A DNA stretch of 64,000 nucleotides. Source: Didymella arachidicola (Eukaryota; Ascomycota; Dothideomycetes; Pleosporales; Didymellaceae). Below the pieces are notes generated by a model. It was not told the DNA's origin, did no database searches, and saw only the letters and a program-made list of their open reading frames with translations. Location: the NCBI GenBank assembly GCA_016630955.3, contig CM049994.1, positions 1,178,001 through 1,242,000 of the forward strand, in the 5' to 3' direction. How positions within the stretch are numbered: position 1 is the first letter of the stretch; each line of letters opens with the position of its first letter. The position numbers and the translations under genes were made by a program. This document shows, one piece after another, positions 1 to 11,318 of this stretch.

Positions 1-1
1 C

Positions 2-547
2 AATAATCCACATCGACGCAAAAGTAGTAATCCATTACTATCACCTGGCCATGGCTATACCTTACCACTTAGCCCAGGTTCGCCGCGCGAGACCTCCGAG
101 AGCCGCCCCACATCGCTCCATTCACACCGCAGCAGTACATTCTCCTCACACATGGCTACAAGCCTAACATCACCGACGAGCGCATCAAGCACAGCACCCT
201 CACGCTTGAGTCTTATCTCACCCATCACAATGACACCATCACAGCCGCCATTTGCAAGCTCGTCGGCTTCGACACCCCGTCGTGGCACCCCCATGCTCGA
301 GCGTACATGCCTGCTCTGTAAGGCATCGAGACCCGTCGAAGACTTCAGTACACGCCGAATTACAGCGAATTGCTGGCATGAGACATCTACATGCATGGTA
401 TGCATGCAGTCCTGGGTAGAGAACAGCATAGACAGGCGGGAGAGGTGTGTTTGTCCAGAATGCTCAGAAAGCATGTCCTATGAGGACGTTAGTGCCTTTG
501 CTGTTGATGCACTTGGTGGGCGTGCAGACGGTCGGCATTGGATTTGA
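2..547 (+). CDS. RING-type zinc-finger protein, 5' end cut by window edge
   Basis: The frame is open from base 2 of the window, so the N-terminus lies outside; the first ATG inside is at 152. A Ser/Pro/Thr-rich stretch precedes a cysteine/histidine cluster that begins TCLLCK and continues with CWH, CMVC and CVCPEC, spaced as in a RING finger of the kind that opens fungal RING-IBR ubiquitin ligases. Likely role: E3 ubiquitin ligase or a related zinc-binding adaptor; the substrate is unknown. The frame stops at 547 right after the RING, with no IBR or second RING visible. Either an intron near 490-540 was missed, or the protein is short or truncated. The RING is clear; the 3' end is not. Confidence 0.55.
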   Translation, partial: NNPHRRKSSNPLLSPGHGYTLPLSPGSPRETSESRPTSLHSHRSSTFSSHMATSLTSPTSASSTAPSRLSLISPITMTPSQPPFASSSASTPRRGTPMLERTCLLCKASRPVEDFSTRRITANCWHETSTCMVCMQSWVENSIDRRERCVCPECSESMSYEDVSAFAVDALGGRADGRHWI

Positions 548-1901
548 TAAGTTCCGAAAAGAACGTAATATTACTAATCATAATGAAAACGCATCATCTG
601 TTCTTCACTTTAGAACAAACCCATCTGCTTCGTTATTGTCCCAAGTCACCGCTTCTCTGTGCACGATGACCCTTACGTACCCCTCTCGGACTACCTACCG
701 AGTAACCTTGACAATCTTCATGCATACACTGCAGCATACAGTCGGGACGAGAAAAAGTACATATTCGTGCAGGATGACAATAACACTTCCTCTTCCTGTC
801 TCAGCTTCGCCAGACTTTTCACGAAGGGTGCAAGGCTCAGCCATCCGCGTTTTGTCACAGCATCTCCGTTCTCTGTTCACATGAAGCCCTACGCCCGGGC
901 GATCATTAGTGCTGTGATAGTTACAATCTCCTCATTTGCCATGACGTAGTTCAGGGCCAAAGACAGTTTCACCGTTTCTTGGGACTTCATAAAGTTGCCT
1001 CCGTGGCTTCGCTCATTGATGATTTCAAGGGTGTCAAATGGTGTCCAGAATCTGCAGCATGTGGACAAGCGTCATTGCAATCGGGTAATTACAATGTTAT
1101 GTCAACATCCCAGTCCCTCTCGCTGATGATCGCCAAGCTGATACTGTCTATGTAGTCTACAATGCGCCGTGAGCATACAATTTGTACGTCGATGCGGGAT
1201 CATGTATTTGTAGTTAAGTATGCTTCCTGCCGTCGATCCACAGCCGCCTCGTTGAAGAGTGCTTGCTGACGCCTGGGAGGGTATCGCTGAGGTTTGCGGT
1301 AAGCAAAGCGTACCTAATTGCTTCCTGTACCTGCACCTGGGCAAGGTCAAATTTCTGTGTGATTGACCCAACTGTATGATATTGCGTGTAATGCTCGCAC
1401 TAGATCGAGCTCTGGCAGCTGGAAACGCACAATGCAGTGACCGAGTCTTGAAGTCACGCCATCCCGAGGTCATATACAGTGCTGTCGGGTGTAAGCTCAA
1501 GGAAGCGGATGTGCTGAGGCGACAAGTCTGCATATGTGGTGTAATGATTCAGGCGATGGGCATAGCTGTCACAATAAACATGAAGAAGGAACATACATGA
1601 AGGAAGTTGTAGCCTTTGAACTGCTTCGTGCTGCTCTGAAGCATGCTGCGCTGAAATGGGCGAGCGCCATGCGCCGGGCTTGGAAGTTAAGCTTACCAGG
1701 GCGCCTCTTGGAACCGACACTTTGAGCAGACAACATGATGGGCAGACAGCAGCAGCGCCTTGGACATTTGAATGTTGAGGTTTTTGAATATGCAAATGGT
1801 ATCTACGGAAATGTGCTCCCAAGCTCCTACGCTTATGATAAAATATACTCCATTACCGTCATGAAAAAAAAGTCCGTATCCCCAGCTTGTCTGGACGAGC
1901 T
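548..1901. other. Intergenic, no gene supported
   Basis: About 1.35 kb between the RING protein and the 3' end of the minus-strand secreted protein. Short open frames occur on both strands, for example 659-949 (+) and 1102-1533 (-), but none has recognisable domains or convincing splice continuity. It may hold the missing 3' exons of the RING gene. Confidence 0.4.
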
Positions 1902-2588
1902 CTAAGCCAGAATGACGGCCTTAGCAGCAACCCAAGGGGTGTCACGAAGCTCGTCGAGAGTAGTGCCAACGCAGGCTGTCAAGAAGTTGTGCCAGCCCTC
2001 GACAGTCTCAGCAGCGACGCCTGCCTTGACATCCTCTGTGCATTGTGTGCTGTAAAACCAGGCAGCGCTGCCAAAGCTCTTCTCATCATCGCTGTTGACG
2101 AGAGCCAGAACAGCAACGTTTCCGGCGTCACCTCCAGCAGCGCTTGCTGTGGCGACAGCATCTGCGCCAACAACAGCGGTAGCGTACTTGGCGACGAAGG
2201 GAGGCATGGCCATCATGCGAGTGCCCTGGCCAGGACGACCGGGGTAGTGGTTTTTGCTGTACTTGTAGTTGCCAGACTCGAACAAGGTGTAGGCAACGAG
2301 GGCCGCTTTCTCTCCAGCAGTCTTGATACCGTACTTGTCGAAGGACTTGTTGAGAGCAGTCGCAGCAGTGTCAGCAGTAGCGCACTCCTCCGGGAAGGGT
2401 GCACCGGAGCAAGACGCAGTCTCCGGGGCGATCTGAGTAAGCTGGTCCGCAGTGATGGCGCCAGTCGCAACCTTGGTGTCGGTCGAAGGAGCAGTGTAGG
2501 AGTTCTCATTGTCGGGGCAGTCGGGAATGGGTGCGGCGAAGGCACCAAGTGCGAGAGCACCAGCCAGAAGGACAGTCTTGCAGAGCAT
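1902..2588 (-). CDS. Small secreted protein, possibly lysozyme-like fold
   Basis: Single-exon gene of 228 residues. I chose the ATG at 2588 because it starts a typical signal peptide (MLCKTVLLAGALALG, then AFAAPIP with an AxA cleavage site); an upstream in-frame start at 2630 would bury it. The mature part has five cysteines, a conserved-looking core (TLFESGNYKYSKNHYPGRPG, about residues 110-130) and an AAWFYSTQC segment. Such combinations occur in fungal secreted proteins with lysozyme- or chitosanase-like folds, where a Glu such as the one in FESG would be catalytic. That assignment is inference; I know no named family for it. It is probably extracellular and could be a wall-active enzyme or an effector. 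Confidence 0.75.
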   Translation of the reverse strand: MLCKTVLLAGALALGAFAAPIPDCPDNENSYTAPSTDTKVATGAITADQLTQIAPETASCSGAPFPEECATADTAATALNKSFDKYGIKTAGEKAALVAYTLFESGNYKYSKNHYPGRPGQGTRMMAMPPFVAKYATAVVGADAVATASAAGGDAGNVAVLALVNSDDEKSFGSAAWFYSTQCTEDVKAGVAAETVEGWHNFLTACVGTTLDELRDTPWVAAKAVILA

Positions 2589-3720
2589 TTTGATGTATTG
2601 ATGGCTTGAAATTGGGACAGAGACAGACAATATAATGTCAAAGTTGTGAAGTGGACAGGTCGTTGAACTGCTTTTAAGTGAAGGACGAAGAATGAATGTA
2701 TGAATTCCTAGACCAGCAAAGGAGATTCAATGAGAGCAAGGTGGCTGAGTGAGTGCGTTGGTGTAATGTTCATGGAAAGAGGAGGCAAGGTGACTACTTA
2801 AACATAAGCTGACATTGTTCATTCCAATGGATGAGCATTTCATGCTCAGGGGGTGCCTCGCGGAGAACGACGAACGCTCGCCAGTCCTTGCGGCGACGGT
2901 GATTGTGAATGGCTAAGTGCACAGTGGTTCCGGAGTTGTGATTCGCCAGACTACCCGCACTTGTCATCCCTTCCTGCGACACCTGTGTTTCGAAACAACA
3001 CCGATGGCTAAGCTTTTGCCAATCACCTGCTTTCAGCCCTAAACTAGCTCTTGATAGGCCACCCAGCTTCGTGTTTCTGCGTCCCGTGCAAATGTACGGC
3101 GGACTGGCCTCGGTCACAACCGCAGGCTGACCGCAGCGTATATACTGTGGTATCAGGGGTAAGTATTGTGAGTGGGTCCCGCACAGCCGGAGCTTTTCGT
3201 CGCAAAATTACGTCTGATGCAGCCTGCTTTAGGATAATGTAGAGGTTACCCTTTGCAATTTGCCTAAGTTGTGGCCTCTGCTACTAGAAGAGTATTAAAA
3301 ACGCCTTAAATCTGTGCCTGAGATAGCTGAAAAACATGACCGATTACCCCTGTAATCGTTTCGACTTACAATACTGTGGTACGTACCCATGATACCACAA
3401 TAAGCTGGTGCAACGGCAACTCCGCCTGTTCGGAGTTGATCTCGCACGGTGGGCTAAAGACTCTTGCATCGCGAACCACGCTTGCGAAGTCATGACGATA
3501 TGTTGAACGCGTCTTGGAGCTATGAAGGGCGCTCCTTCCTCTTTGGTCTTTTAACCGCGGCCACATGGCGGGGTTGCCTCTCGGACTTTAGCATGACGTT
3601 TGTCATTCCTGCCCCACCAAGAACAGCTGCCACGGTACTTTATCGTGATCAAACTGCTGTCTCGTGCGATTGAATCCCTCTCACCACATAACCTCAGCAT
3701 ACTTAGACAGATTCACCAAA
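2589..3720. other. Divergent promoter region
   Basis: About 1.1 kb separating the minus-strand secreted protein from the plus-strand aldo-keto reductase, so it should hold both promoters. The open frames inside are short, overlap on opposite strands and resemble no family. Confidence 0.5.
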
Positions 3721-4938
3721 ATGCCTGCCGTAGAGTCAAAGTTCGATCCCAAGGACATGGAGTTCCGTCGCCTAGGACCTGCCGGTTTGAAAGTGTCCGT
3801 GTTCTCTCTAGGAGGCTGGTTGACCTACGGAGGAACAGTGAGGGCGCAATTGGATCTTCGAGAACACCTGCAATTGACAATTACTGTAGCAAAAAGGCAA
3901 CATCGTGAAGGAGTGCATGCAGGCTGGTAAGATCTCGAGTTGGTCACGACGATTCTGCAGCCGTTGACGTTGTCTTAGCATGGGACCATGGCATCAACTT
4001 CTTCGATACTGCTGAGGTCTACTCTGCGGGCCAGTGCGAAATCGAAATGGGCAACGCCTTCAAGGAGCTTGCAGTTTGTCGCCCGTTTAGTCTCGGTCGA
4101 TCCGAGCTGACATACCATAGTGGCCGCGCGATGAATACGTCTTGTCCACCAAGGTCTTCTTTGGCACATCGAGGAAAGAGCCCAACACCCGCGGTCTGAG
4201 CAAGAAGCACATCATCGAGGGCTTGAAGAGCTCCCTGAAGCGTCTGCAACACGACTACGTTGATGTTGTCTTTGCTCACCGTCACGACCCTGAGTATTCT
4301 CACCCGTCACTTCCAGTCGATCAGAATTGATATGTTGCAGTGTTCCCATGAAGGAGATCGTCGAGGCCTTCACACAGGCAATCCACATGAACCTTGCCTA
4401 CTACTGGGGGACCTCCGAATGGTCTGCCGCTCAGATCCAGGAAGCCACTGAGATCGCGGAGAAGTACCATCTCATTGCTCCCATTGTCGAGCAGCCTCAG
4501 TACAACGCCTTTCACCGCGAGCGATTCGAGAAGGAGTATGCTCCTCTATACGAGAAGTTCCAGTACGGTACAACCATCTGGAGTCCGCTGGCGTCTGGCC
4601 TCTTGACAGGCAAGTACAACGAGGGCATTCCTGAGGACTCTCGCTTCGCCACCAACAAGGATTTCTTCAAGAAGACTGTTGAGGAACTGAAGAGCGAGCA
4701 GGGACAGGCGAAGATTGAGAAGGTCAAGAAGCTGACCAAGGTCGCTGAGAAGCTTGGTGCTTCGACGAGCCAACTGGCACTCGCCTGGGCTGCAAAGAAC
4801 CCTCACGTCTCGACCGTCATCCTAGGTGCTAGCAAGGTAGAGCAGGTCCACGACAACTGTGCTGCGCTGAAGCTGCTCCCCAAGCTCACTCCGGAGGTCA
4901 TGGAGGAGATCGAGGCTATCCTTGGAAACAAGCCGTGA
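3721..4938 (+). CDS. Kv-channel beta-subunit-like aldo-keto reductase
   Basis: Five exons (3721-3837, 3890-3926, 3979-4073, 4121-4293, 4341-4938) join in frame to 339 residues, the usual length for fungal Kv-beta-type aldo-keto reductases (AKR6-like). The protein should be a cytosolic TIM barrel using NADPH to reduce aldehydes or ketones. Catalytic residues are visible: Asp61 and Tyr66 in FFDTAEVY, Lys94 in LSTKVFFG and His136 in VFAHRHDPD. LSKKHIIEGLKSSLKRL, the SPLASGLLTGKY block and the C-terminal VILGASKVEQ cofactor segment follow in the family order. The HDPDVPMKEIV junction across intron 4 supports the splice choice. Mammalian relatives bind potassium channels; whether the fungal ones do is not established here. 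Confidence 0.93.
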
Positions 4939-6270
4939 CTTTCGTCGAAGCTTTGAGCGACTCTAGTGACCCCTGAATCTAGGGGAGTCGCAATCTTGCA
5001 ATTTTCAAAATTGCTGAGTCGACTAACGAGGACGGAACCAATGAAAGTAGACGAACAGCAAATAACAAATATACTGTGAATGACGTACCAACATACCTCT
5101 CATTGACCATGTATGTTCTTCTCCAGTACCCGGAGCCTCTAAGTACCCCATGCGCAACGCTTCGTCTCCAGGGAGCAGGGCCGCGGAGAAGGGAGGGTTG
5201 ATCGCTACGCTTAGTATTCCGAACGCGGGCTCTGTATGGACGGATGGCCTTCCATGCTCCTTGTAGATCTGGGGGACCACCACGTGATACATACACGCTG
5301 TGAACGGAAGCTTGGGGCCCGACAAACGTCGGGGCTGGGCAGCGTCATTCGCCCAAATGGACATCGAGGGGCGAGATCGTCGTGGCGCCCAAGGCTTGTT
5401 CCGAAAGCAGCAGGGCCAGACCAGCGTCGGCAACGCATCAGCCCCCAGCATCAAAAGAACAAATCGTGTCTTGCATGCCCTCAGCTCGATTGCTCTTAAC
5501 TCTACACTCCAGCCGTTGCTGACATCAAATTCCTTGCGTCTGCGTCGAGTTTGTGTGGCGCGTTTAAGACGAGCGGTCGCCGTTTAAGTCAGCGACTGCC
5601 TCTAGACCACCGACAGAGCCGCAAGTCTACTCGTCAACACCACCGGAGGCAACGCTCTGCCTCCGGTACGCTCACCTCGATCAATCAGATCGATCCAGTG
5701 CCGCCGGCTCGTTCCGCGCGTACTCCGACCTCAAAATTCGATTCCAAATATCCAGCCAGGGCTGTGCGCCCTCCGCCGATAAACGCGTTTGCGCAACGCA
5801 TTGAGCCCGTTGGACCGTGTTAAGGATCGTACTGTAAGTGTAAGAGGTTGTCCCGAGGCTTCTCTCTGGCCATAACCCGCTCGTCCTTTTGGTGTTCTAT
5901 TGCCTTATTTGATCCCCCACCTGCGACGCGAACAGCACCAGATCTCGTCGCAATCACACCTCAGCCACTACCGCACTGTGCCACTCTCAGCCTTTCTATA
6001 CTTTCCAGTCTTGACCTCCTGCATCGTCTTACGTTAGAAGCTCCATTCGCAATAGTCCTGATTACGTCTCTGCAGCCTCAGCTTCATTGCCCGCTGGGTT
6101 CCGCTTGTCATCTTCTGTTCTGTGTATGTTTCAGTTGTGCCAAAGATTGAACGTTGACTGACAGCCTCTAGTACGTGTCAAATCACATTCGGAGTATTCT
6201 ACACGAGCGTCATCAGTCAAGCGCTTGTCAGATAGCTGTACACTCATCTGGTCTCTGCGACACTCAAAGT
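4939..6270. other. Intergenic, promoter and 5' UTR of the bZIP gene
   Basis: About 1.3 kb with no convincing gene. Overlapping short frames in 5236-5823 are Arg/Ser/Pro-rich and lack family features. The stretch from about 5880 is C/T-rich, as is common in fungal promoters and leaders, and probably belongs to the bZIP gene downstream. Confidence 0.45.
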
Positions 6271-8188
6271 ATGGCGACCGCCATCAAGACTGACCCCGGC
6301 ATGGATTACCATAGCGGCAGTGGTGAGTGCATGTTCAACTTATTTCATGCTTTACTCCTTCCATGTTTGAGGCCGACCTGTTTCGGTTCCGCTCCGTGCC
6401 CCATGATGTCTCCGGCGACCCATGCAGGCTCCAGTCCTTCGTCACTTGCCCGAGCATCTGTTCGCCCTTTTCCTCCCTTTCGCACTCGCAGATACGTTGT
6501 AGAGACACAGCAGGTCTCGCCAAGACTGTCCCTGTAGAGTTCAGCATGAGATTTGTTCCTGTCCCGGACCATGCATGCTCGCCCACGATGTACCATGCTC
6601 ACGTCATGGTCATATATACATGCCCGTGGCTGTCGCGCAACCCCAAGCCCTAATACACCCTCTTATTGTAATTTTTATTCAGAATCAGCGGCCGCTTCCT
6701 ACCCATGTCGAATATTCAGTACCTGTCCTGGTCAGAGTCGCTAATTTTGGCGCCCGCTTACTCTTCAAGCGGCACCGCTGTCGAGTATCCCTCTCCTGTC
6801 TCCCGAAGACCTTCGTTTTGTCCGTCTGAGGGCGGCAGGAGAGATAGCTCGATTGGCTTGGTGTCTGCCTTGGAGAGCAAAGGGCAATGTTTTTCAATAG
6901 GCAGTGATTCAAAAAGCCCACTCGCGCAATTTGGTTTTTTCAAAAATCTGACGGAGAAGAAGACTACACGAGGTATGCGCTCCGTCGTCAAGTCGTCGAC
7001 TCCTCGGCTCATAATGTTAGATGGACAGACACCTAAGAGAAGGGGTCCAAAGCCGGACAGCAAGCCGGCTTTGACCCGTCGTCAAGAGCTCAACCGACAA
7101 GCACAAAGGTATGTTGCTATTGGATCGACGAGGGACTTGTGGTAACTCATCGTGTTCTCAGAACCCACCGGGAGAGGAAGGAGATGTACATCAAAGCTCT
7201 CGAACAGGAAGTTTTGCGCTTGAAAGAGACCTTTGGCTCCACAACTCGAGAACGAGACCAGTTTGCCGAGGAGAATCGCCGACTGAAGGAGCTCCTTATG
7301 GCTCATGGGATCGCATTCGACAGCATTGCAAGTCCTTCCAATGGCCTTGCTGTCAACATGGGAAGCTCGACATATAGCTCCAGCGGGAGCGTGTCTGGCT
7401 ACGGGCCAGGGTCAGCATCAACTGGCTATACTTCACCACCAAGCGTCCATCACCGAAACGGATCGATATCCCACGACATGATGATGCCGCAATCGATGCA
7501 TGCGCAGCCTATGCAATCCAATCAACAAGTCAACGGACTGGATTACGATCAGATCGGAGTTGACTTCGTCTTAACGTACGATCGAACGCCTTACCTTTCT
7601 CCTCCACCCCAGCAATAGTGTATCACGCCTGCTACGTCACCTTTCTCCTTTCATTATCCTCCGTATGTCTATTTCTTTATCTTGATCCGCTCCTTGTCTG
7701 ACTGTCCCGCCTTCCAGTCTCGAGCGCCCTTGCATGGACCACATGCAATTCCTCATGGTACGTGCCCATGATGCGGAAGAAACAATCAGTGGGCACGCAC
7801 TCATGGCCACGGCCCCACCCGATTCGCACATTGCGAATCATCCGGAGGAAAAGTACCCTCACCAGATGCCGGATGTCGCGATGCCGGACCTGATGAAGCT
7901 CCTCGATCTCAGCGCCAGACTGCCCCTTGACGGCGAGATCACGCCTATCATGGCATGGGTCATGATCCTGAAGGACCAGAACTTCAAGACACTCAGCAAG
8001 GAGGAGATTGGCGCCATTAAGGGCGAGCTGCTCGCCAAAGTGCGCTGCTACGGGTATGTGTGACTAAGCTCTGCATAACAATCGTTCACTGACGTCAAAG
8101 CTTTGGCGCGGTCCTCGAGGAGTTTGGAGTGCGCGATGCGCTGATGAATGCTTTGGCCGGAAAGGGCATGCAGATGCTCGGCGCGTAG
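6271..8188 (+). CDS. AP-1-like bZIP transcription factor
   Basis: Six exons (6271-6322, 6683-6730, 7021-7108, 7162-7575, 7718-8053, 8101-8188) give 341 residues. The basic region, about residues 50-68, carries the N-x7-R signature in NRQAQRTHR with the AP-1-like ERKE continuation. A leucine zipper follows from LEQEVLRLKE to ENRRLKELL (about 75-105), then a Ser/Gly/Met/Gln-rich linker. The C-terminal 140 residues hold a block seen in a fungal bZIP subfamily: LERPCMDHMQFL, SGHALMATAPP, LDGEITPIMAWVMI and KVRCYGFGAVLEEF. It should be nuclear and bind DNA as a dimer. Exons 3-6 are secure. Exons 1-2 rest on splice logic alone, and the two first introns (360 and 290 nt) are long for this window. 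Confidence 0.88.
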
Positions 8189-8572
8189 GAACATTACAAA
8201 CATACAAGATTTATTTGAGATACCGATAAGAAACACACCTAGGTGTAATATCTAATATCGTGCGCTCTAATTCTGCAATACAATTCTATTACAACTTTAC
8301 TGTTCCTCTTATGCACGGCTGCGGAGCTGACAAGGATCACTAGACCCTGCAGGTGCGCAGCGGGGCGTCATGGCGCGGCACGATTGTCGCAATGGCCTCA
8401 TTCTAAACACCGACCTTGCTCTTGTTATCTTAAACCCCCTTGGTCTATTCCAGACAAAAGCAGACCCCTCCGCCTTGAGTTGACAGCTCTGCAGCTTCGC
8501 TCTCTTCCATCAGTCTATCCAAACTTGCTCGAAGCTACCCCACCATCCTCGAAACCCCATAAACCGCCCAGC
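8189..8572. other. Short intergenic region between co-directional genes
   Basis: 384 bp holding the 3' end of the bZIP transcription unit and the promoter of the SH3BGR-like gene. No further gene seen. Confidence 0.5.
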
Positions 8573-9902
8573 ATGGCCGAGCTCGCTGTCTTCGACAAGG
8601 ACCCCAACATCTATCTTTTCACGTCTCTGACGGCCGGTTCCTCACACATTGTCACCGCAACATCACGTATCGAAACGATTCTGAGAGCGAATAAGATCCC
8701 TTTCATTGGACTCGACACAGCAACACACGAGTTGGGCAGGAAGCTGTTCCAGCGGCGCGCATCTGGCAAGAAGCTTCCTTTGCTGGTCAAGGAAGGATAT
8801 GTTCTCGGCGTATGTAGCACAGGGCTCAAGTATGGCGTCCACTAACGACATCACACAGGGTATTGAGGAGGTCGAGGAATGGAACGAGTACGATGAGCTT
8901 CACGAAGCATTGGGCGTCGACACGGCCTTCACCGCGTATCCACCCAAGCCCACCTCTCTCTTTGAGCCCGCGCCGAGTAAGACACCACCGCCGCTAGCTG
9001 GTGCGCTGCCGGGTGGTTTCTCCTTTGGTCAATCAGGAGATACTTCATTTGCGTCGCTGGGCGCGCTTGGTGGAAGCAAGGCAAAGGAGAATACGCCGAT
9101 TGCAAGCGCAGAGCAGAATCTCGCAATACGGCAGATGGGAGCTGAGGCAGCAAAGATTGCCGCAAGCAAGAAACCTGCGCCTGTCAAGATCTCAACTACG
9201 AACCCGCTTCTGACAGAGAAGACGAACGCGAAGAGTCCCGCCGACGTTCTCAGCCCCAAATCAACTCCACTGCCGAAGTCGCCGGACACCGCCACGACCG
9301 AGAAAAAGGAGGGCGACGTCAAGAAGACGGAGCTGCCAAACATCCTCTCGCCGCGTTCGATACCGCTTCCTCAGACACCCGGCGCTGTGCCTAAGCTTGA
9401 GCCTCAGAAGCCCGTCCAAGCACCGCCCTCGATGCACGATGACGCGAAAGACCCCACCGCATTCGCTGGCCCTCTCAAGGAGACTCAGGCGGAGAAGGAA
9501 AGTTCAGAGGACGAGGACAGCTCAGAAGAGGAGAGCAGCGAGGAGTCCACAACAGAAAACAATGTGGAGAAAACGCAAGCTCAAGATCCCAGGGATGCAT
9601 CGAAGGCTGGCACAAGTGTGAAAGAGGGCGAGCAGGAAAAAGAGAGCAGTGAGGAGAGCGAAGAGGAGACCATTGCTGGTGCTGCGATCAAGAAACAGGA
9701 GGTTAAGCCGACGAACACAAAGGTTGTAACCCCTGCTGCGCTGCCAAAGCAGATTAGTAGCGAGGAGGCAACCGAGGACGAAGACGAAGACAGCGAGGAA
9801 GATGTCAAGCAGGACGAGGTGAAGAAAGATGAGGTCAAGTCTAAGACGCAGACACAGGACGCAAAGGATGCGTCGAAGGCCAGCGAGAGCGTCCTTGACT
9901 AG
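8573..9902 (+). CDS. SH3BGR/glutaredoxin-like protein with acidic repetitive tail
   Basis: Two exons (8573-8809, 8859-9902) encode 426 residues. Residues 1-100 form a thioredoxin/glutaredoxin-like domain of the SH3BGR type, recognisable from VFDKDPNIYLFTSL, RANKIPFIGLD, KLPLLVKEGYVLGG and EEVEEWNEYDEL. The CxxC redox motif is absent, so redox catalysis is unlikely. The rest is low complexity: two proline motifs of the form LSP[KR]SxPLP, three Ser/Glu/Asp clusters, and two copies of a TQxQDxxDASKA module. It is probably cytosolic and may work as an adaptor: proline motifs suit SH3 partners and the SxxE runs suit casein kinase 2. That role is inference. The ATG used matches the start of the fold; upstream in-frame codons are probably untranslated. 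Confidence 0.85.
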
Positions 9903-11318
9903 GTCGTGGACAGCAACTGTTGCAATACGAGCCAGCGAGGGTGTGTTAGAGCATTTTGATTTCAAGCGAGCATGGAATGGCGATCAGAGCAATGAGATTC
10001 TTACATTCACAAGGACAAAGTGTGCGTATCTAACTATATATCAGCTGGCACTGACCCACTTTGCCCGCTGAAAACGATATGTTGGCTTTGGTGCCATTCG
10101 CGAAGCGGAAGCCAGCTATAGAGGTCTTCGCTGACCGAGGGGCATGCTCGCCATTATTATGCTTTGCTATCAAGGTCACAAGAGAAAACAATTTAGCCAT
10201 CTTCATGTGCTCCCGCTGCTGCTTTCAACAAAGACCGAATGGCCATAGATGCCCTCTGCCACTCCTTAACACCCAAAACCAAAACTACGAACCATGAGGA
10301 AATGTTTGGTTCTTTGTGGCCGCGAAATTGAACCCTCACACACTAATGTAGCTTCAGAGCTGCGGTCAAAACAGTGCAGAACCATGTATGTACGCTGTTC
10401 TGCTCTGAAATGTATGTACAACACGACTATTTATTTTAGACAATGCTCTCGAAAAGAATCAGTATAAGCATATGATCATATACTCAATAATGGCTAGATC
10501 ACGCCTCGAAGGGAAAGCATAAGTCCAGCACCAACGAGCAACTTGAGTACACCACGGCAAGCGGTGCTTCAAAGCGTTGCTCGCGTAAATATATGCCCGT
10601 TGCCATCGCATGCTAGTCACTAGCTCAAATCGTGCTGATCTGTGAGAATAACACCTCCTACATCTGCTCTGAAAATGCTTCATGGCTTCGCGAGAACCCA
10701 ATCGAGAAAGAATATATGGTGACATCGTCTAGTAGACTGTAACGACTTGCCGTCACTATCTCACATCTGCATCTCATCAAAAGGATACCAAAAAATGCAT
10801 GTGTGCAAGAATTGTGGGTTTGGCCCAAAAGTGACTGCACGGTGCTATGTGTGCGTCTTCTGTTCGTCCAAAAGCTTTATATAGTCTCATGACTCGGCTT
10901 CCCGCCTACTTTATTATGCGAATCGAGGCCGACTAGGAGCATGGATCAACAACACTGCCATCGAATATACGGCCAGTGAACCTGGCAAGAGCTATTGCGG
11001 TACATACGGTACAAACTGCACCAGAGACTGTTGGCACAAGAATGGGATTGAACTCGGGAAATACTGTAGCCATAATCTCTTCATACGTTACATCGACTCA
11101 AAGTGTGTTTCTGGTTAAGGGATAAATCAAAGATAAGAGCAATCTCTCCATTGGGAGGTGTGCTTATTGCTCTATATAGCATGAAGGGCTTGTTACTCAA
11201 CTCAAAATGGGTAACACGAGCGGCCATGCCTGTTGGTAGCTCTGAGTAGAGGTGGGTTTGGAGTGAATTGCCAGTACTTGATACCCCGTATTGCTAAATG
11301 CTGGTGAAGCCTCACTAT
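9903..11318. other. Convergent intergenic region, no gene seen
   Basis: 1.4 kb between the 3' ends of the SH3BGR-like gene (+) and the aspartic-peptidase-like gene (-). Only short frames without family features occur. It is long for a convergent gap and could contain an untranslated RNA, for which I see no direct evidence. Confidence 0.4.

Noticed and set aside
1887..2609. 240-codon plus-strand frame opposite the secreted protein
   Set aside because: It is the antisense shadow of the minus-strand gene with the signal peptide; its composition is Ser/Gly/Val-rich and patternless.
5236..5823. Overlapping Arg/Pro/Ser-rich frames before the bZIP gene
   Set aside because: No family features, and their order and composition fit a GC-rich promoter region.
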